Assembly (NCBI GenBank): GCA_963575745.1
Contig: CAUYUJ010018556.1
Span: 35,760-99,759 of the forward strand
From: Prorocentrum cordatum
Taxonomy: Eukaryota > Sar > Dinophyceae > Prorocentrales > Prorocentraceae
Length of the DNA: 64,000 nt
Direction of reading: 5' to 3'
Within the stretch, counting starts at the first letter, position 1, and each line of letters starts with the position of its first letter. The notes beneath the pieces are model-generated. The model worked only from the letters and a program-made list of their open reading frames with translations. It made no database searches and was not told the DNA's origin. Positions 1 through 10,120 of this stretch are shown one piece after another. Both the position numbers and the translations under genes were made by a program.

Positions 1-159
1 GACAACGGTCGCCAACTCAAGAACGTGAGCGAGTCAGCGCCAGCGCACAGCGCAGCAGGTTGCTGCGAGGGGGGGGGCTAGAAGAGTGGATGGAGCTGTT
101 GATGCGTTCGGGACGTTCGGGAAAGAAGAGAGAAGATAGAAGTAACAAATCGCGAGCCA

Positions 160-741
160 TTAAGGAAGCCGATATGGCTCCCCCTCGGGGCAGTCCTTCC
201 GGTCGTCCTGTGGGCGCTCATTCCTGGTCAGCCAATCAACTCCTGGCAAGCCCGCGCCCTCTAGCCTGGCAGCCTTCCGCTGCTCGAAACTGGGCACGAA
301 ATCCTTGTGCTGCTCTCGGGCGTGGGCAGCGCCTAAAGTCTCGGAATGCTTTGCAAAAGCGTAGCATTTGGCGAAGGGCCGACCCTGCCCGAAAAAAACT
401 GACGCGGGCTTCGGCTCTGGCCATGGCGTCTTGCACGTGCCCGACCGAGTGGCACCGCATATGTTGCAAATAGCACGCATATCGACAGCTCCATTAGCCC
501 CTACAGACAGACGGATGCACGCCATCCCTGACGGCAGCCACCAGCGATCCCAGCCGCCCTCCCCAGCTCTACGATCGCGCTCGCGATCCTCAGCCTCGGG
601 GGGGCCCTCTGGAGCCACTGGGGGCACTGGAGCCACCGCGGGGGGAGGCGCCACAGGAACTGGGGCGGCGGCGGCGCCCCCGCCGTCCGCCGCGCCGGCA
701 GCTCCGCCAGAGAGATCCTCAAGAAACGAAACATCGCGCAT
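160..741 (-). CDS. probable first exon of an unidentified gene (acidic, Ala/Pro-rich, CxxC)
   Basis: An ATG at 741 opens a frame of 193 codons. The N-terminus is short and acidic (SFLEDL), followed by an Ala/Pro/Gly-rich linker to about residue 60. A compact stretch with globular composition follows, holding a CNICG motif and further Cys/His residues (FAKCYAFAKH, AAHAREQH) that could bind zinc. The layout (acidic start, Ala/Pro linker, globular part) resembles the start of the gene at 8953, so the two may be related. The stop near 160 is probably intronic read-through, with the rest of the gene left of the window. It lies about 85 bp downstream of the presumed end of the previous minus-strand gene, a spacing usual for same-strand dinoflagellate genes. 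No product is recognised. The opposite-strand frames here have the composition of shadow frames. Confidence 0.35.
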   Translation of the reverse strand: MRDVSFLEDLSGGAAGAADGGGAAAAPVPVAPPPAVAPVPPVAPEGPPEAEDRERDRRAGEGGWDRWWLPSGMACIRLSVGANGAVDMRAICNICGATRSGTCKTPWPEPKPASVFFGQGRPFAKCYAFAKHSETLGAAHAREQHKDFVPSFEQRKAARLEGAGLPGVDWLTRNERPQDDRKDCPEGEPYRLP

Positions 742-824
742 CGCGCATCGGGTCGGCGAGAACGCAAGGGGGGGCCCTGCGCGCCGCGCGAAGTCCGAGG
801 CGCGATTAACTCCGCGCCCTCGCT

Positions 825-1225
825 AAGCCCCGTTGGGAAACGAGACCCCGATGGCGTCCTGGCTGGCCCAGACATAGAAGCGCGATGAACGAGCCGCAAT
901 TATCTTCACGACCCGCCCGAGCATCAACCTTGGGAGCGATAGAAAACCGAAAAACATCCACCCCCCAAAATGAAATCCTGACCCCGAAATCCTCGTCAAT
1001 CTCCCCGTCGCCCAATTCTTGCTCGGCTCCGCCAATGGCCCCCTCGGAGTCGAGATCATCGAGGCCGTCGTCGGGGGCGCCGGGCGCGCCGCCGCCGCCG
1101 CCGCCTGCCTCGATGCCGAGGTCGGCGTCGGGTCCAACCGCGCGAGCAGCAGCGCGTCGGTCGGCAGCCGCGGCTTCGCGATCGGCCTGCTGGGCGGATG
1201 GCGGAGCGCGATCGAGGGAAGGCAT
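825..1225 (-). CDS. possible 3' terminal exon of the 1-9 kb gene
   Basis: Two minus-strand frames here have protein-like texture. One carries an acidic stretch (DDGLDDLDSEG ... DGEIDEDFG). The other ends in a hydrophobic, strand-rich tail (RVVKIIAARSSRFYVWASQD, then GVSFPNGA) with a TAG stop at about 825. I take the second as the likely C-terminus of the gene that starts at 8953, with a splice or frame change inside the segment that I cannot place. The product is unknown. The call rests on composition and on position between the GA-rich intron (1640-1960) and the next gene start at 741. Confidence 0.22.
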
Positions 1226-1639
1226 GTCAGCGACGGCAATTCAAGGCTCAAGGCGGCGCGACGAGGGGAGCAGGGTCTGATGGCGGACAGAACAGGGGTA
1301 GCACGACGCCGGAGAACGAGAGGGGAGAGGTGCACCAAAGAAAAACGCGCGCCCGCCCCTCCCCCGAGGGCTCCAGAGGAGGAGAAGCAATCGACAGCGA
1401 GATGGCGGGGCCTGAGCAACGACGTCCAACAGGTCGCGGTCGCCGCCGCCGCCGCCAGGTCCACCTGGTCCGCCACCTCCGCCGTCGCCTCCAGGACCGC
1501 CGCCGCCTCCTGGCACGCCGCCTTGCTGGGAGGCGAGGCGCATGGGAGGGCGGGGGGGGGCGCGAGCTGGGCAGAGGGGGAAAGCACGAGGGGGGAGAGG
1601 GAGAGGGGAGGAGGGAGAGCGGAGGCGAGAGAGAAAGGA

Positions 1640-1819
1640 AGAGGGAAGAGTGGCAGGAAAGACAGAAGACAGAGAGAGAGAGAGAGAAAGAAAGAAAGCG
1701 AGAGAGAGGGAGAAAGAGCGAGACGGAGAAAAAGGGAGAGGGGGAAAGAGAGGAAGAGGGAGGAAGAGGAGGATGAGGAGCAAGAGGGGAGAGGGACACG
1801 GGAGGAGAGCAAAAGTGAA

Positions 1820-1852
<33 letters not shown>

Positions 1853-1903
1853 CAGACAAGACATGATAAACATTATAATAAAACATACATGTATATCAAT
1901 GAG

Positions 1904-1950
<47 letters not shown>

Positions 1951-1960
1951 CGACAGCAGG
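1640..1960. repeat. GA-rich microsatellite (intron of the 1-9 kb gene)
   Basis: Nearly continuous purine tract on the plus strand, with pure (GA)n runs near 1820-1850 and 1907-1945. It separates two minus-strand coding-like segments, so on the gene strand it is a long CT-rich intron. Long frames that cross it encode only Arg/Glu or Ser/Leu repeats and are not genes. Confidence 0.85.
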
Positions 1961-1984
1961 AAGAGGAAGGGCGATGGCTTCAAT

Positions 1985-2190
1985 AGCATTGGGGGATGGA
2001 TGAACTTTGGCCCAACGGCCTCCACGAGGATGTCTCAGCGAACGGTACTCGCGGTCAAGGATGCGGACCTTCATGGCATCATCTGGGTAGCTCTCGCACG
2101 TGAAAATCACGAGCTCGACGTCGGCGTTCGTTCCGTGGCTCGCCGTCTCCAAACCCCTCGCAACGGGCCCCAGCGACCCAACGACCCTCA
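1985..2190 (-). CDS. exon of unidentified multi-exon gene
   Basis: The frame reads LGALRVVGSLGPVARGLE, then a strand/helix-like stretch including ADVELVIFTCESYP and AMKVRILDREYRSL, before running into the CT-rich intron. A TAG acceptor just upstream of the codons for LGAL (plus-strand position about 2190) fits a splice start. It lies between the large exon ending near 2232 and the GA-rich tract, so I read it as the next exon of the same minus-strand gene. The donor near 1985 is not resolved. No family is recognised. Confidence 0.38.
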
Positions 2191-2231
2191 AGGCCCCGAG
2201 AACAACTACAAATCAACGACCCGGGCTGGCC

Positions 2232-4337
2232 TCAAAAAGCGCGGCCGAAACTTTCTGGGGGGCCGACTTCAGAAGCCATGAACCAGTTTGTCAATGGCGG
2301 GGCTGGGTTCATCCAGGAAACGTCTCGTCTAGGTAAATCTAGAATCCCATAGTGCCGCCGCCCCCAATGGCCAAAGAAAACGATCTCTACGCCCGGGGCC
2401 CTCGCCTTTCCAATTTCAAACCCGCCCCCCACGCGCGCCCTGGCAATAGCATAAGAAGTGTGGAAGACAAGCTCGCCATTCCGAACCAACAACGCAATCT
2501 GGTCGCCACCGGCGCCGTCCTGGATGGGGCCCCCGTCGCACTCCCCGAAGATGATCAAAGGGGGGTTGGAGAAACGCTTGGTGCCCAAGCTGAACACCAT
2601 GGCGTAGCGGGTGGTGTAAAAGCCAACGAACGTGCCATCAGGAACGCACTTCAGCGCGCCGTGGATGGACTTTGCCAACTGCATGGCCGGAGTGAAGATC
2701 AAGAAATCGCGAGTGATGCAGAGACCTGGATGGTACTCTGGGCAAGGACGATGAACTCTGCCCAGAGGTTGGTTCACCTCGGCATCAGCATGCACAACCA
2801 TATCCTGCCGCAGGTTCTCTCTGCAGCGAGCGCCCACTGCAGTGACGCCCCCCCTCCATTCCTGCATGCCGCTGGCAGCGGCCACGCTCCCGAGATGACT
2901 TCGGAAGTCGGCCAACGGTATAGGCCACACGTCGTCGCCGAGATCAAGAGGAACGCCAGGCCGAGATCGGTCGAAGTGGCCGCGCGAGTTCACCGCGGAG
3001 GGGCAGTCCGAGCCCATGACGCCGCCAGCCACGATGTCGCCCAGGTCCTCACGCAGCAAAGCTCGCGCATGGCAGGGTAGCTCGTTCTCCAAGGGCACGT
3101 GCAGGCGAGCCCAAGCAGCCCGCTCGTCGACGCCCAAGGCGTCGAACTCAAGTCCCCGAAGTCGGCGCGCGCCCGTCTCCTGAGCCCTGGTCCATCGGGC
3201 GCCGCCCCTCGATATCCTGGCAAACCTCGACCTGTTGGAGACGTAACGCCACCGCAAGTTACCGATGGAAGGCCCGTGCCCAAGCCGCCCACCTCGTGGC
3301 TTGATGAAGGTGGCAGACTTCCTGATGTACCTCTTCCCGGAGCGCCTGTCAATCCGTCGCTTTGCTTCGGACTGCGTGGCCAAACCTACATGCATCCTTG
3401 CATACTCGGCGTCGTTCTTCGGCATGCTGTAATCCAGTCGATTGAGCTGGGTGTGGCCATTCATCACTTTCCTACAATGGCTATGGTACACCGCCCCTTC
3501 CACGTGACGGCGAGTCTTCCCGTCCGGTGTGAACGATGCTTTGTTCTGAGCATGTAACCTCTCCACCACGGATACCGTAATGCGACCCAAGTCCATCCAG
3601 GCCCGTAAACATCCGAGGGCTGCCTCGGACCGCATCAAAGCAGCTGCGGATGGATATGTCTCGCGCAACTTGTTCGACATGCCAGCGTCCATGCAGCATG
3701 CGCGCGTGTCGTCGCGGTAGAACTCTTCCGCTGCAGCCAATCTGTCCCGACTGGTCAGCTCGGGGTGGACTATCTTGAGCAACCTGTACGGGTAGGAATC
3801 AACGCGGCAGTCAAGCCGATAGTGCACGCTAGCCGACATTGAGAGCACACAAGACCTCATCGTCGCCATGTGGCCCTTCTTCCCGTCCAATGCCAAAGGG
3901 AAAAACTGCGTCACGGTTTCAGGGACGAGCCCGTGCGTCAGGACGCGGACGAGCTCACGCTGGCATCTCCTCACTGGATTCGCGCGACGGCCAGCGACGT
4001 CTGCAAGCACTCTTGAACCATCTCTCTGCATGAGTTCCAACACCAAATCATCGATGGGCTTACATGACAAGGCGAGCGTGACAGCGAATGCCACGCGGGA
4101 ATCATCATTGATCAGCTTATCGGTAACCCGCTTCACTTTGCGACCCATCTGCCTCGAAAAAGACTCCAGGCCCACGTCGACGTCGGCCCAGGCATCGTCA
4201 TCGACAAAATCGTGCGCCTCCTGTCCAAACGCGAGCCGCCAAGCCCGCCGGAACACGTTGCGCGGGAGCACGGCAGACGCGATCCAGGAGCAGAATGGGC
4301 CGAGCACGGTCCACCTGCCCGCCCGCTGATTGAATTT
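2232..4337 (-). CDS. large central exon of an unidentified gene
   Basis: About 700 codons are open without interruption, with even amino-acid use, unlike the surrounding low-complexity frames. A CAG acceptor at 4338-4340 gives a phase-0 exon beginning KFNQRAGRW, which matches the phase-0 donor of the upstream exon at 4992. Visible features are a Cys/Asp patch (RACCMDAGMSNKLRETYPSA), a helix with SVVERLHAQNKASF, a His/Cys cluster (GAVYHSHCRKVMNGHTQLNR), a basic linker around residues 350-380 and a hydrophobic strand-rich C-terminal third (DFLIFTPAMQLAKSIHGALK). The architecture reminds me of multicopy dinoflagellate proteins of unknown function, possibly element-derived; that is memory, not a search. 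The true 3' splice limit is probably slightly upstream of the TGA at 2232. Confidence 0.55.
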   Translation of the reverse strand, partial: KFNQRAGRWTVLGPFCSWIASAVLPRNVFRRAWRLAFGQEAHDFVDDDAWADVDVGLESFSRQMGRKVKRVTDKLINDDSRVAFAVTLALSCKPIDDLVLELMQRDGSRVLADVAGRRANPVRRCQRELVRVLTHGLVPETVTQFFPLALDGKKGHMATMRSCVLSMSASVHYRLDCRVDSYPYRLLKIVHPELTSRDRLAAAEEFYRDDTRACCMDAGMSNKLRETYPSAAALMRSEAALGCLRAWMDLGRITVSVVERLHAQNKASFTPDGKTRRHVEGAVYHSHCRKVMNGHTQLNRLDYSMPKNDAEYARMHVGLATQSEAKRRIDRRSGKRYIRKSATFIKPRGGRLGHGPSIGNLRWRYVSNRSRFARISRGGARWTRAQETGARRLRGLEFDALGVDERAAWARLHVPLENELPCHARALLREDLGDIVAGGVMGSDCPSAVNSRGHFDRSRPGVPLDLGDDVWPIPLADFRSHLGSVAAASGMQEWRGGVTAVGARCRENLRQDMVVHADAEVNQPLGRVHRPCPEYHPGLCITRDFLIFTPAMQLAKSIHGALKCVPDGTFVGFYTTRYAMVFSLGTKRFSNPPLIIFGECDGGPIQDGAGGDQIALLVRNGELVFHTSYAIARARVGGGFEIGKARAPGVEIVFFGHWGRRHYGILDLPRRDVSWMNPAPPLTNWFMASEVGPPESFGRAF

Positions 4338-4344
4338 CTGTCTA

Positions 4345-4640
4345 CCTCCTCCTCCCTCCTGCACCTCATGCTGCTGCAGCTCCTCCCCCTCCTCCATCTC
4401 CTCCTGCCGCCCTTCATCTCACTCCTACCGCTTCTCTTAGGGAGGCACCGGGCCCTTGGTCCATTGCCCCCCTCCTCATGCACCTCCTCTTCCTCCTCCT
4501 CCTCTTCCCCCTTCCCCCTCCTCTTCCTTCCTCTGAAGCGCGTCCCTCCTCAACGCCACCCCCTCCTCCTCCTCCTCCTCCACCTCCACCTTCTCCTCCC
4601 CCTCGCCCTCTTAACTACCCCAGCCCCCCCGCCCCCGCCG
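4345..4640. repeat. TCC/CTC-rich intron tract
   Basis: Pyrimidine-rich plus strand with repeated CTCCTC and CCTCCACC runs, between two exons of the minus-strand gene. 4640-4990 has no clear low complexity. A minus-strand stretch there might be another small exon, but I see no supported splice sites. Confidence 0.7.
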
Positions 4641-4991
4641 TGAGAACGTGGAGGCAGCCGGCATCAAGGTGCAGAACAGCCAGAAGAATAATTCAACCAA
4701 AACGCCAACCGCCTGCCCCCTGCTGCGACCGCAACCGCAAGACGGCCCGCAATAATGGATGATCGCGTCGTCCGTCCAGGCTCCCTGGCGGGGGCGGCGG
4801 GGCAGAGGCGGCCCCCCGACCGATTCCTGCTTCCTGGGCGACGCCCCATGGAATTGCCCCAAGACACCCTGGCGCGCCTGATCGAATCGAACCGCCTGGG
4901 TCCGCTCAGAAAAAGCCGACTCAGAGAGAAGACGTCCGAAAAAACAAATCCATCATGCGCCCCCTGCCCAGAATTTCACCCCCTGCCCCAC

Positions 4992-5293
4992 CTGCAACAT
5001 GTCATGCAACATTTGCGACCTCTCTCTAACGGCAGCCTCGCTCGAGCTCTCGCACGAGCTAAACTCCCTCCTCAAAGACCTGTCCACGAGGAGCGAATCG
5101 AGGACCAGCCGATTCAGCTTCCGATGCGGCTGATCATCCGACGGCGGATCGCCCACGACGAAATCAAGCCTGCTGCTGATGAGCACGGCCACCGCCTTCC
5201 TGAACGCGTCCTGCCGCGAGCTGATCCTGAAGACGCTGCCGAGGCAGCTGAGCTCCTTGACGAGGGCGTGCCGCTCCAGGACGGTGATGACGC
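4992..5293 (-). CDS. internal exon with good GT-AG splice sites
   Basis: This exon has the best splice signals in the gene: acceptor GGGGCAG|GCGTC (exon begins 5293) and donor ATGTTGCAG|GTGGGG (exon ends 4992). It is 302 bp, about 100 codons. The product segment is helical (VLERHALVKELSCLGSVF, FRKAVAVLISSRLDFVVG, ERSQMLHDMLQ). It ends in phase 0 and can join the phase-0 start at 4337. On its 5' side is the (GA)n tract of 5350-5790. Function unknown. Confidence 0.58.
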
Positions 5294-5349
5294 CTGCCCC
5301 CGACATTGTCGAGCAAGCGCGAGGCAAAGGGCAAGATGGAGAAGGAGAG

Positions 5350-5356
5350 AGAGGCG

Positions 5357-5420
<64 letters not shown>

Positions 5421-5469
5421 ATACAACAAAAGAAAGATAGAGATGGAGAAAGAAAGAGAGCGAGAGAGC

Positions 5470-5517
<48 letters not shown>

Positions 5518-5645
5518 AACATAGAGAGAGAGAGGGAGAGACAAAGAGAGAGAGGGGGGGGATCAGGAGAGAGCTGGAGAAGGGCGTGAGAATGATGGGA
5601 ACGGGGATCGGCGAGCACGGGCATGGAGACAGCGCTCGAGAAAGC

Positions 5646-5721
<76 letters not shown>

Positions 5722-5790
5722 CAAAAAAAGAGAGGGGAAGGAAGAGAGATAGAGAGAAAGAGAGACGCAGAGAGAAGATGCAAATGATGG
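5350..5790. repeat. (GA)n microsatellite, intron
   Basis: Three long (GA)n blocks (about 5358-5417, 5468-5513, 5650-5718) joined by degenerate purine sequence. They are (CT)n on the gene strand. The poly-Ser/Leu and Arg/Glu frames crossing them are artefacts. 5790-6120 is AG-rich and shows no gene. Confidence 0.9.
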
Positions 5791-6129
5791 CATCGCAGGC
5801 GCGCAGCGGGAGAGAGATGGAGAGCGAGCGAGAGGGAAAAAGGGGATGAGACAGATATGTATATATATGTAGAGAGAGAAGACGAGAACACGAAGCAGGC
5901 AGAAACAAACATGATACAAGATCGAGGGCGCAGTGACTCGACCATGACGGCGACGAGAGACGCGAAGACGAAGACGACGACGAAATCAAAAGTGAAAAGC
6001 TGCGGGGGAGGAGGGGGGAGGGAATCGCGAAGGCGGGGGAAGGAAGGAGGGGGGGGAGTGACGGAGGGGAATGGAAAACGAGACGTCGAGGAAGAGGGAT
6101 CGCGAAGAGAGCGAGAGCGCAAGTAAACC

Positions 6130-6290
6130 CCGCAGCCGCAGCCCGCCCCCTCCACGGAAAAGCTGGCGAACGGCGCAGCGGACGCCGAAGGTCAGCGCGC
6201 CCGGGCCGCTCCGAAGGCCGACGAACGCGACCATCTTCACGTTGCAGCCGGCGCTGTCCGCGCACATCACGTGCAGGATCAACTCCTCTC
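6130..6290 (-). CDS. small probable exon
   Basis: Protein-like minus-strand segment reading ELILHVMCADSAGCNVKMVA and then FVGLRSGPGALTFGVRCAVR, bounded by a C-rich tract upstream and the CT-rich intron downstream. A CCGAG acceptor just before the first Glu and GT donors after the arginine-rich end are plausible but not unique. It is read as an exon of the 1-9 kb gene from orientation and position. Product unknown. Confidence 0.38.
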
Positions 6291-6309
6291 GGGGCGGGCT
6301 GTGGGCGTG

Positions 6310-6475
6310 GGAGCTCCTCTTCCTCCTCCCTCCTCCTCCTCCTCCTCCTCCACCACTTCCTCCTCCCCTTCCTCTTCTTCCTCCCTCCTCCTCCTCCACC
6401 TCGTCCGCCTTGCTCTTCTTCCTCTTTCTCCTCCTCCTCCCCCATGTTCCTTTTCTTCCTCCCCCCATCCTCCTT
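6310..6475. repeat. CCT/TCC-rich tract, intron
   Basis: Imperfect (CCT)n on the plus strand between two small candidate exons of the minus-strand gene. Confidence 0.75.
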
Positions 6476-6499
6476 CCCCCGCGGGCCCGGCTCCCTCGG

Positions 6500-6705
6500 C
6501 GGCGGATGAGCGCGGCAGCGCCGCGACGTATCGAACCCCCGCGCAAGTTTTCGAACCCCCGTCTCTTTGCCCAACGCCTCTAGGGCATCCCGGCTGAGCA
6601 AGCCCCTCAACGCCGAATCGACCGCCGCGCGCACGTGGCCAGCAGTCCCCCCGCCCATGACGGCGGGAGGGATCAGGAGCTCGAAACGTTCACCTTCGAC
6701 AAAAT
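6500..6705 (-). CDS. small probable exon
   Basis: The frame reads CFSDFVEGERFELLIPPAVM, then GGGTAGHVRAAVDSALRGLL and RDALEALGKETGVRKLARGF. It is helical, of mixed composition, and stops making sense at the Pro/Arg-rich run near 6500. A stop codon just upstream (about 6705) limits the 5' end. It is probably the exon after the one ending near 8186; the region between them is the 6855-8130 minisatellite. Product unknown. Confidence 0.4.
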
Positions 6706-6854
6706 CCGAAAAACATCACACTGGCGTCGACCCCAAGAGCCCTGGAGCCTGGAGCCTAGACCCCAGACGCCCAATCGCCCGAAGAGGGGCAGGGGGAGGC
6801 GCCAGGAAAAAAAAACGTTTCAGGCCAGGGTCAAGGGCAGGGGGGGCACTTTAA

Positions 6855-7125
6855 CCACACATACCGTCACATAAAACACTGCACTAAAACACGGCACTAA
6901 AACGCTACACTAAAACGCGGCGCTAAAGGATTTTACTCGAAACGCAACACTAAAACACTACACTCAAACACTACACTAAAACACTACGCTAAACCACTGC
7001 ACTAAAACACTACGCCGAAACACATTATTCGAATCACTACACCACTACACTAAGACACTACACTAAAACACTACACTAAAACACTACACGAAAACACTAC
7101 ACTAATACTCCGCGCAAAAACGCTA
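6855..7125. repeat. minisatellite, left arm of a fold-back (CACTACACTAAAA type)
   Basis: About 20 imperfect copies of a 10-15 base unit such as ACACTACACTAAAAC. The unit's reverse complement (GTTTTAGTGTAGTGT) makes up 7420-8130, so the two blocks can pair as a hairpin of several hundred bases. 7130-7400 between them is AC-rich, unique-looking sequence. Confidence 0.85.
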
Positions 7126-7399
7126 CATGTATGCGAACTCTTCGAACCAACACCGCTTCGCTTGAGACGAGCTCCCAAGTCCAACCCGCACAAAACGTTT
7201 GAACTATCCCTCCCTCGTTTTCGCACAACACACATAACAACCACAGGACTTACAGCACGCAGAACGCACGCGCCGCACACAGAACAAACACAGACACGCA
7301 AACCACGCGCGTCACACCCACTACGCCCCACACAACGCATCTAACTTTATACCCACTTACCGCACGTACCTCACAACACACCAGACCCGCGCGAGTATA

Positions 7400-8130
7400 A
7401 TGTGGGGTGTAAGTCTTCGTGGACGTGCATTTGTGTCGTGTATTGTTGTGTATGAGTGTAGCGTATTAGCGTGGTCTATTCGTGTACTGTATACGTGTAG
7501 TGTATGTGTGTAGTGTATTTGTGTAGTGCATTAGTGTAGTGCGGCAGTGTAGTGTAACAGCGTAGTGTGTTAGTGCAGTGAATGTGTGTAGTGTATTTGT
7601 CTAGTGTGTGTATTAATGTAGTGTATTAGCTTAGTATATAAACGCAGTGTGTTATTGTGGTGTGTTTGCGTCGTGTAATAGCGTACTGTATTAGTGTAGT
7701 GTACTATCGTGGTGTTATTGAAGTGTGTTCCTGTAACTACTCTATTCGTGTAGTGCATTGGTGTAGTGTGTGTAATGTTTTGGTGCAGCGTATGAGTAAT
7801 GATTTACTGCGCTAGCGTAGTGTGCTGGAGTCGTGTATCAGCGTAATGAACTAGTGTAATGTATTAGCTTGGTGTATTGGTGTAGTGGGCTAGTGTAGTG
7901 GATTAGTGTAATGGATTAGTGTAATGGATTAGTGTAGTGTATTGGCTTCGTGTATGGGTTTAGTGTATGAGTGTCGTGTAGTAGCGTAGTGTATTGGTAT
8001 AGTGTTTTAGTATAGTGCTTTAGCATAGTGTGTTAGTGTAGTGTTTTAGTATAGTGTTTTAGTGTACAGTGTAGTGTTTTGGTATGGTGTTTAGTATAGT
8101 GTTTTACTATAGCGGTTTATGTACGAATTC
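7400..8130. repeat. minisatellite, right arm of the fold-back (GTGTAGTGTATTAGT type)
   Basis: About 50 imperfect copies of a 12-15 base unit (TAGTGTAGTGTATTAG), complementary to the block at 6855-7125. It is longer than the left arm, so expansion was asymmetric. It lies inside what I take to be an intron of the minus-strand gene. Confidence 0.85.
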
Positions 8131-8185
8131 TATGCGCACGGTTCACCTTTTTTATGTATGGTTAAGGTTACCCCCGTTTCGAGGA

Positions 8186-8953
8186 CATGCATTGACTACC
8201 CCCGTCGCCGACGCCATGCGCTACAGTCGCCGTCTGGCTCATAATGTCCATGACCCCATGCTGCGTGCACTTCACACCGAGCTTGAGCGCTTCGGCGTAA
8301 GACACCATTGTCCTACCTCCTACAGCTCTGCGTTGACACGGTCGGACCACGTACTTTACATGGGGCTTGAGGGCTTCCGACAGGTGGCCGAACGTGAGGT
8401 GGAGCGGCGTATCATCGAACATACGTTCCACGAACATCCACGGGGCCACAGGTGAAGACATCCGCTCAACGGCAACTTCCCTTTGGCGCTTTAGATGGCA
8501 ATGGACGAGGGCCCCCCGCACGTCCAAAACGCGCTTCGACATGGATTCGGCATTCTTTGAACCGAAAGCCAGCTTCAGGGCACCATGGAGATCGCACTGG
8601 TTCTTGTGGGCAGCTGGGGTCGACACGTCACCGACGAACGCGTGGTCCCCGCGACGCAGTTGCGTCGAATCCCAGGCTACTCCAACGACCCCAACTTCGG
8701 TCCGAATGGCGCGGCTAACCTCGCGCTCTCGCTTCAAGGATTTGACCAGCCGCGCCCGCTTCAACACCTCTTCCCTTTGCCTGTACAAGCCCAATTTCTC
8801 TGAGAATCCTGGGCGGCCTGACGCGGCCGGCGGCGTGACCACGGCCGCCGGCGGCGGCGGCGGGGCCCGCGGCGGGGCTGGCGGCACAGCCGCTGGCGCA
8901 GCTGGCGGACATGGCGGGCCGCCGCCGCCGTCGATGTAATCTAAAAGGTCCAT
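8186..8953 (-). CDS. probable first exon of unidentified multi-exon gene
   Basis: The ATG at 8953 begins MDLLDYIDGGGG, then an Ala/Pro-rich linker of about 45 residues, then a globular segment: basic helices (LKRARLVKSLKREREVSRAI), FDDTPLHLTFGHLSEALKPH, VKYVVR and SYAEALKLGVKCTQHGVMDI. An exposed G|GTAGTC donor near 8186 probably ends the exon. The middle block (aromatic, FD.TP..L.FG.L, then a basic strand) resembles a large dinoflagellate-specific family of unknown function that I remember as multicopy in symbiont genomes; this needs a search. I see no convincing leader acceptor upstream. The reverse strand of the Ala/Pro linker produces long but meaningless frames. Confidence 0.52.
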
Positions 8954-8966
8954 GCCGCGGTTGGCC

Positions 8967-9260
8967 GCGGCACGGAAGACAGAGCCGCGAGCCGCGGGCG
9001 GTGACAGAGGGGAGGAAAAACCGCGACGGCAACGACGACAACGACGACGACGACGACGACGACCGCGGCGGCAGCCACGGCGACGACGACAGTCAAGACG
9101 GCCACGACCACGACCATCCGTGACGACAGCGACCACGAGCACGACCGTGACGACGACGGCATCGACGACGACGATCACGAATCACGATGACGACGACGAA
9201 GGCGGCAAGAACGACCACGACGACGGACGACGGCGACGACGAATACGCTAACGTCACGGC
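8967..9260. repeat. GAC/CGA trinucleotide-rich tract
   Basis: Imperfect (GAC)n and (CGA)n runs, giving Asp/Arg/Thr frames on one strand and Val-rich frames on the other. It lies just upstream of the ATG at 8953. No gene is supported. Confidence 0.8.
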
Positions 9261-9990
9261 TGCCAGAGCCGCCGAAGCTGACACCGACGCAACGCACGCA
9301 CACACACCACACACCCACATGCGCGCGTGCTGTATGTTGCGTGTAAACATAGAATGATTTGTTTGAACGCGGCACATCTGACAACCTACCCCGCCCACCC
9401 TACTCCCCGCCTGGAGAGAAAACGCCCCCTCCGCCCCTTTAGGAAACAAACACGAACTATGACAGACGGCAAAAACGTTAACATGCGAACGAGCAAAACA
9501 TGGGGACGGTCCCGCGAAAACCAACACGTGCCCAAGAATCCACGAACACCAACGTGTGCCCAAGAATCGGCGGGATTCTTGGGCACACTGCCTCCTTCTT
9601 CCCTGTCTTCCTCTGCTTCCAGCTCTCCCTGCCCCAATACCCATACAGAGCAATGGTAGGGGAGGAGTTATTCCTCTCTGACCCAGTTATCCCTCTCTCC
9701 CCCACTGTCTCCCCCCCTCCCTTCCTTCCTTTCCCCTCTTCGCCCCCACCTCCGTACCCCCGCTCCAGACCCCATCCCCCTTACCCTTCCCCTTACCCTC
9801 CCCTTACCCCCCTCCCTTACCCCTTACCCCCCCCCTTTACCCCCTCCCTTACCCCATGCCCCCTCCTTCCCCCCTCCCTTACCCCCCCCCCTTCCCCCCC
9901 CTTCCCCCCCCCCCCCTCTTACCCCCCGCCGTTGATCCGTCCGTTTCGCAGATTACAGAGAGGGTGGATCTGCAACTCTTTGGGGCGCGT
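9260..9990. other. noncoding stretch with C-rich block
   Basis: 9500-9590 contains a short inverted and duplicated motif (CCAAGAATC next to GATTCTTGGG). 9690-9930 is a strongly C-rich strand asymmetry with repeated CTTACCCC and CCTTACCCCCC words, able to form i-motif/G-quadruplex DNA. I see no gene. Confidence 0.6.
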
Positions 9991-9994
9991 CAAG

Positions 9995-10120
9995 CCGCAA
10001 CGTCCGATCGTTCAACGTCGATCGATTCTGGGTCGCCAGCGGCGTTCAACCTTGAACGCCCACGCTGGGGTCGCCGCTGGTCGACACGACGCAAACCTAC
10101 CGTACTCCTACACCTGTCCG
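9995..10120. repeat. dispersed repeat with GGCGTTCAA hairpin (copy 1)
   Basis: Contains the perfect inverted repeat GGCGTTCAA-cc-TTGAACGCC followed by CCACGCTGGGGTCGCCGC and a conserved tail CCTACCGT. The same order occurs at 20955-21065, with a weaker relative near 19940-20000. Confidence 0.65.

Noticed and set aside
1019-2281. Long plus-strand frame of 420 codons rich in Arg/Glu
   Set aside because: It only reads through the (GA)n tract; real coding texture is on the minus strand.
4755-6658. Long frames on both strands over 4.7-6.7 kb (Arg/Glu or Ser/Leu rich)
   Set aside because: Products of (GA)n microsatellites. Only the 4992-5293, 6130-6290 and 6500-6705 minus segments have non-repetitive composition.
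9780-9930. Possible telomeric repeat (CCTTACCCC words)
   Set aside because: Irregular spacing and not CCCTAAA or CCCTAA; it is a C-rich low-complexity tract inside the contig.
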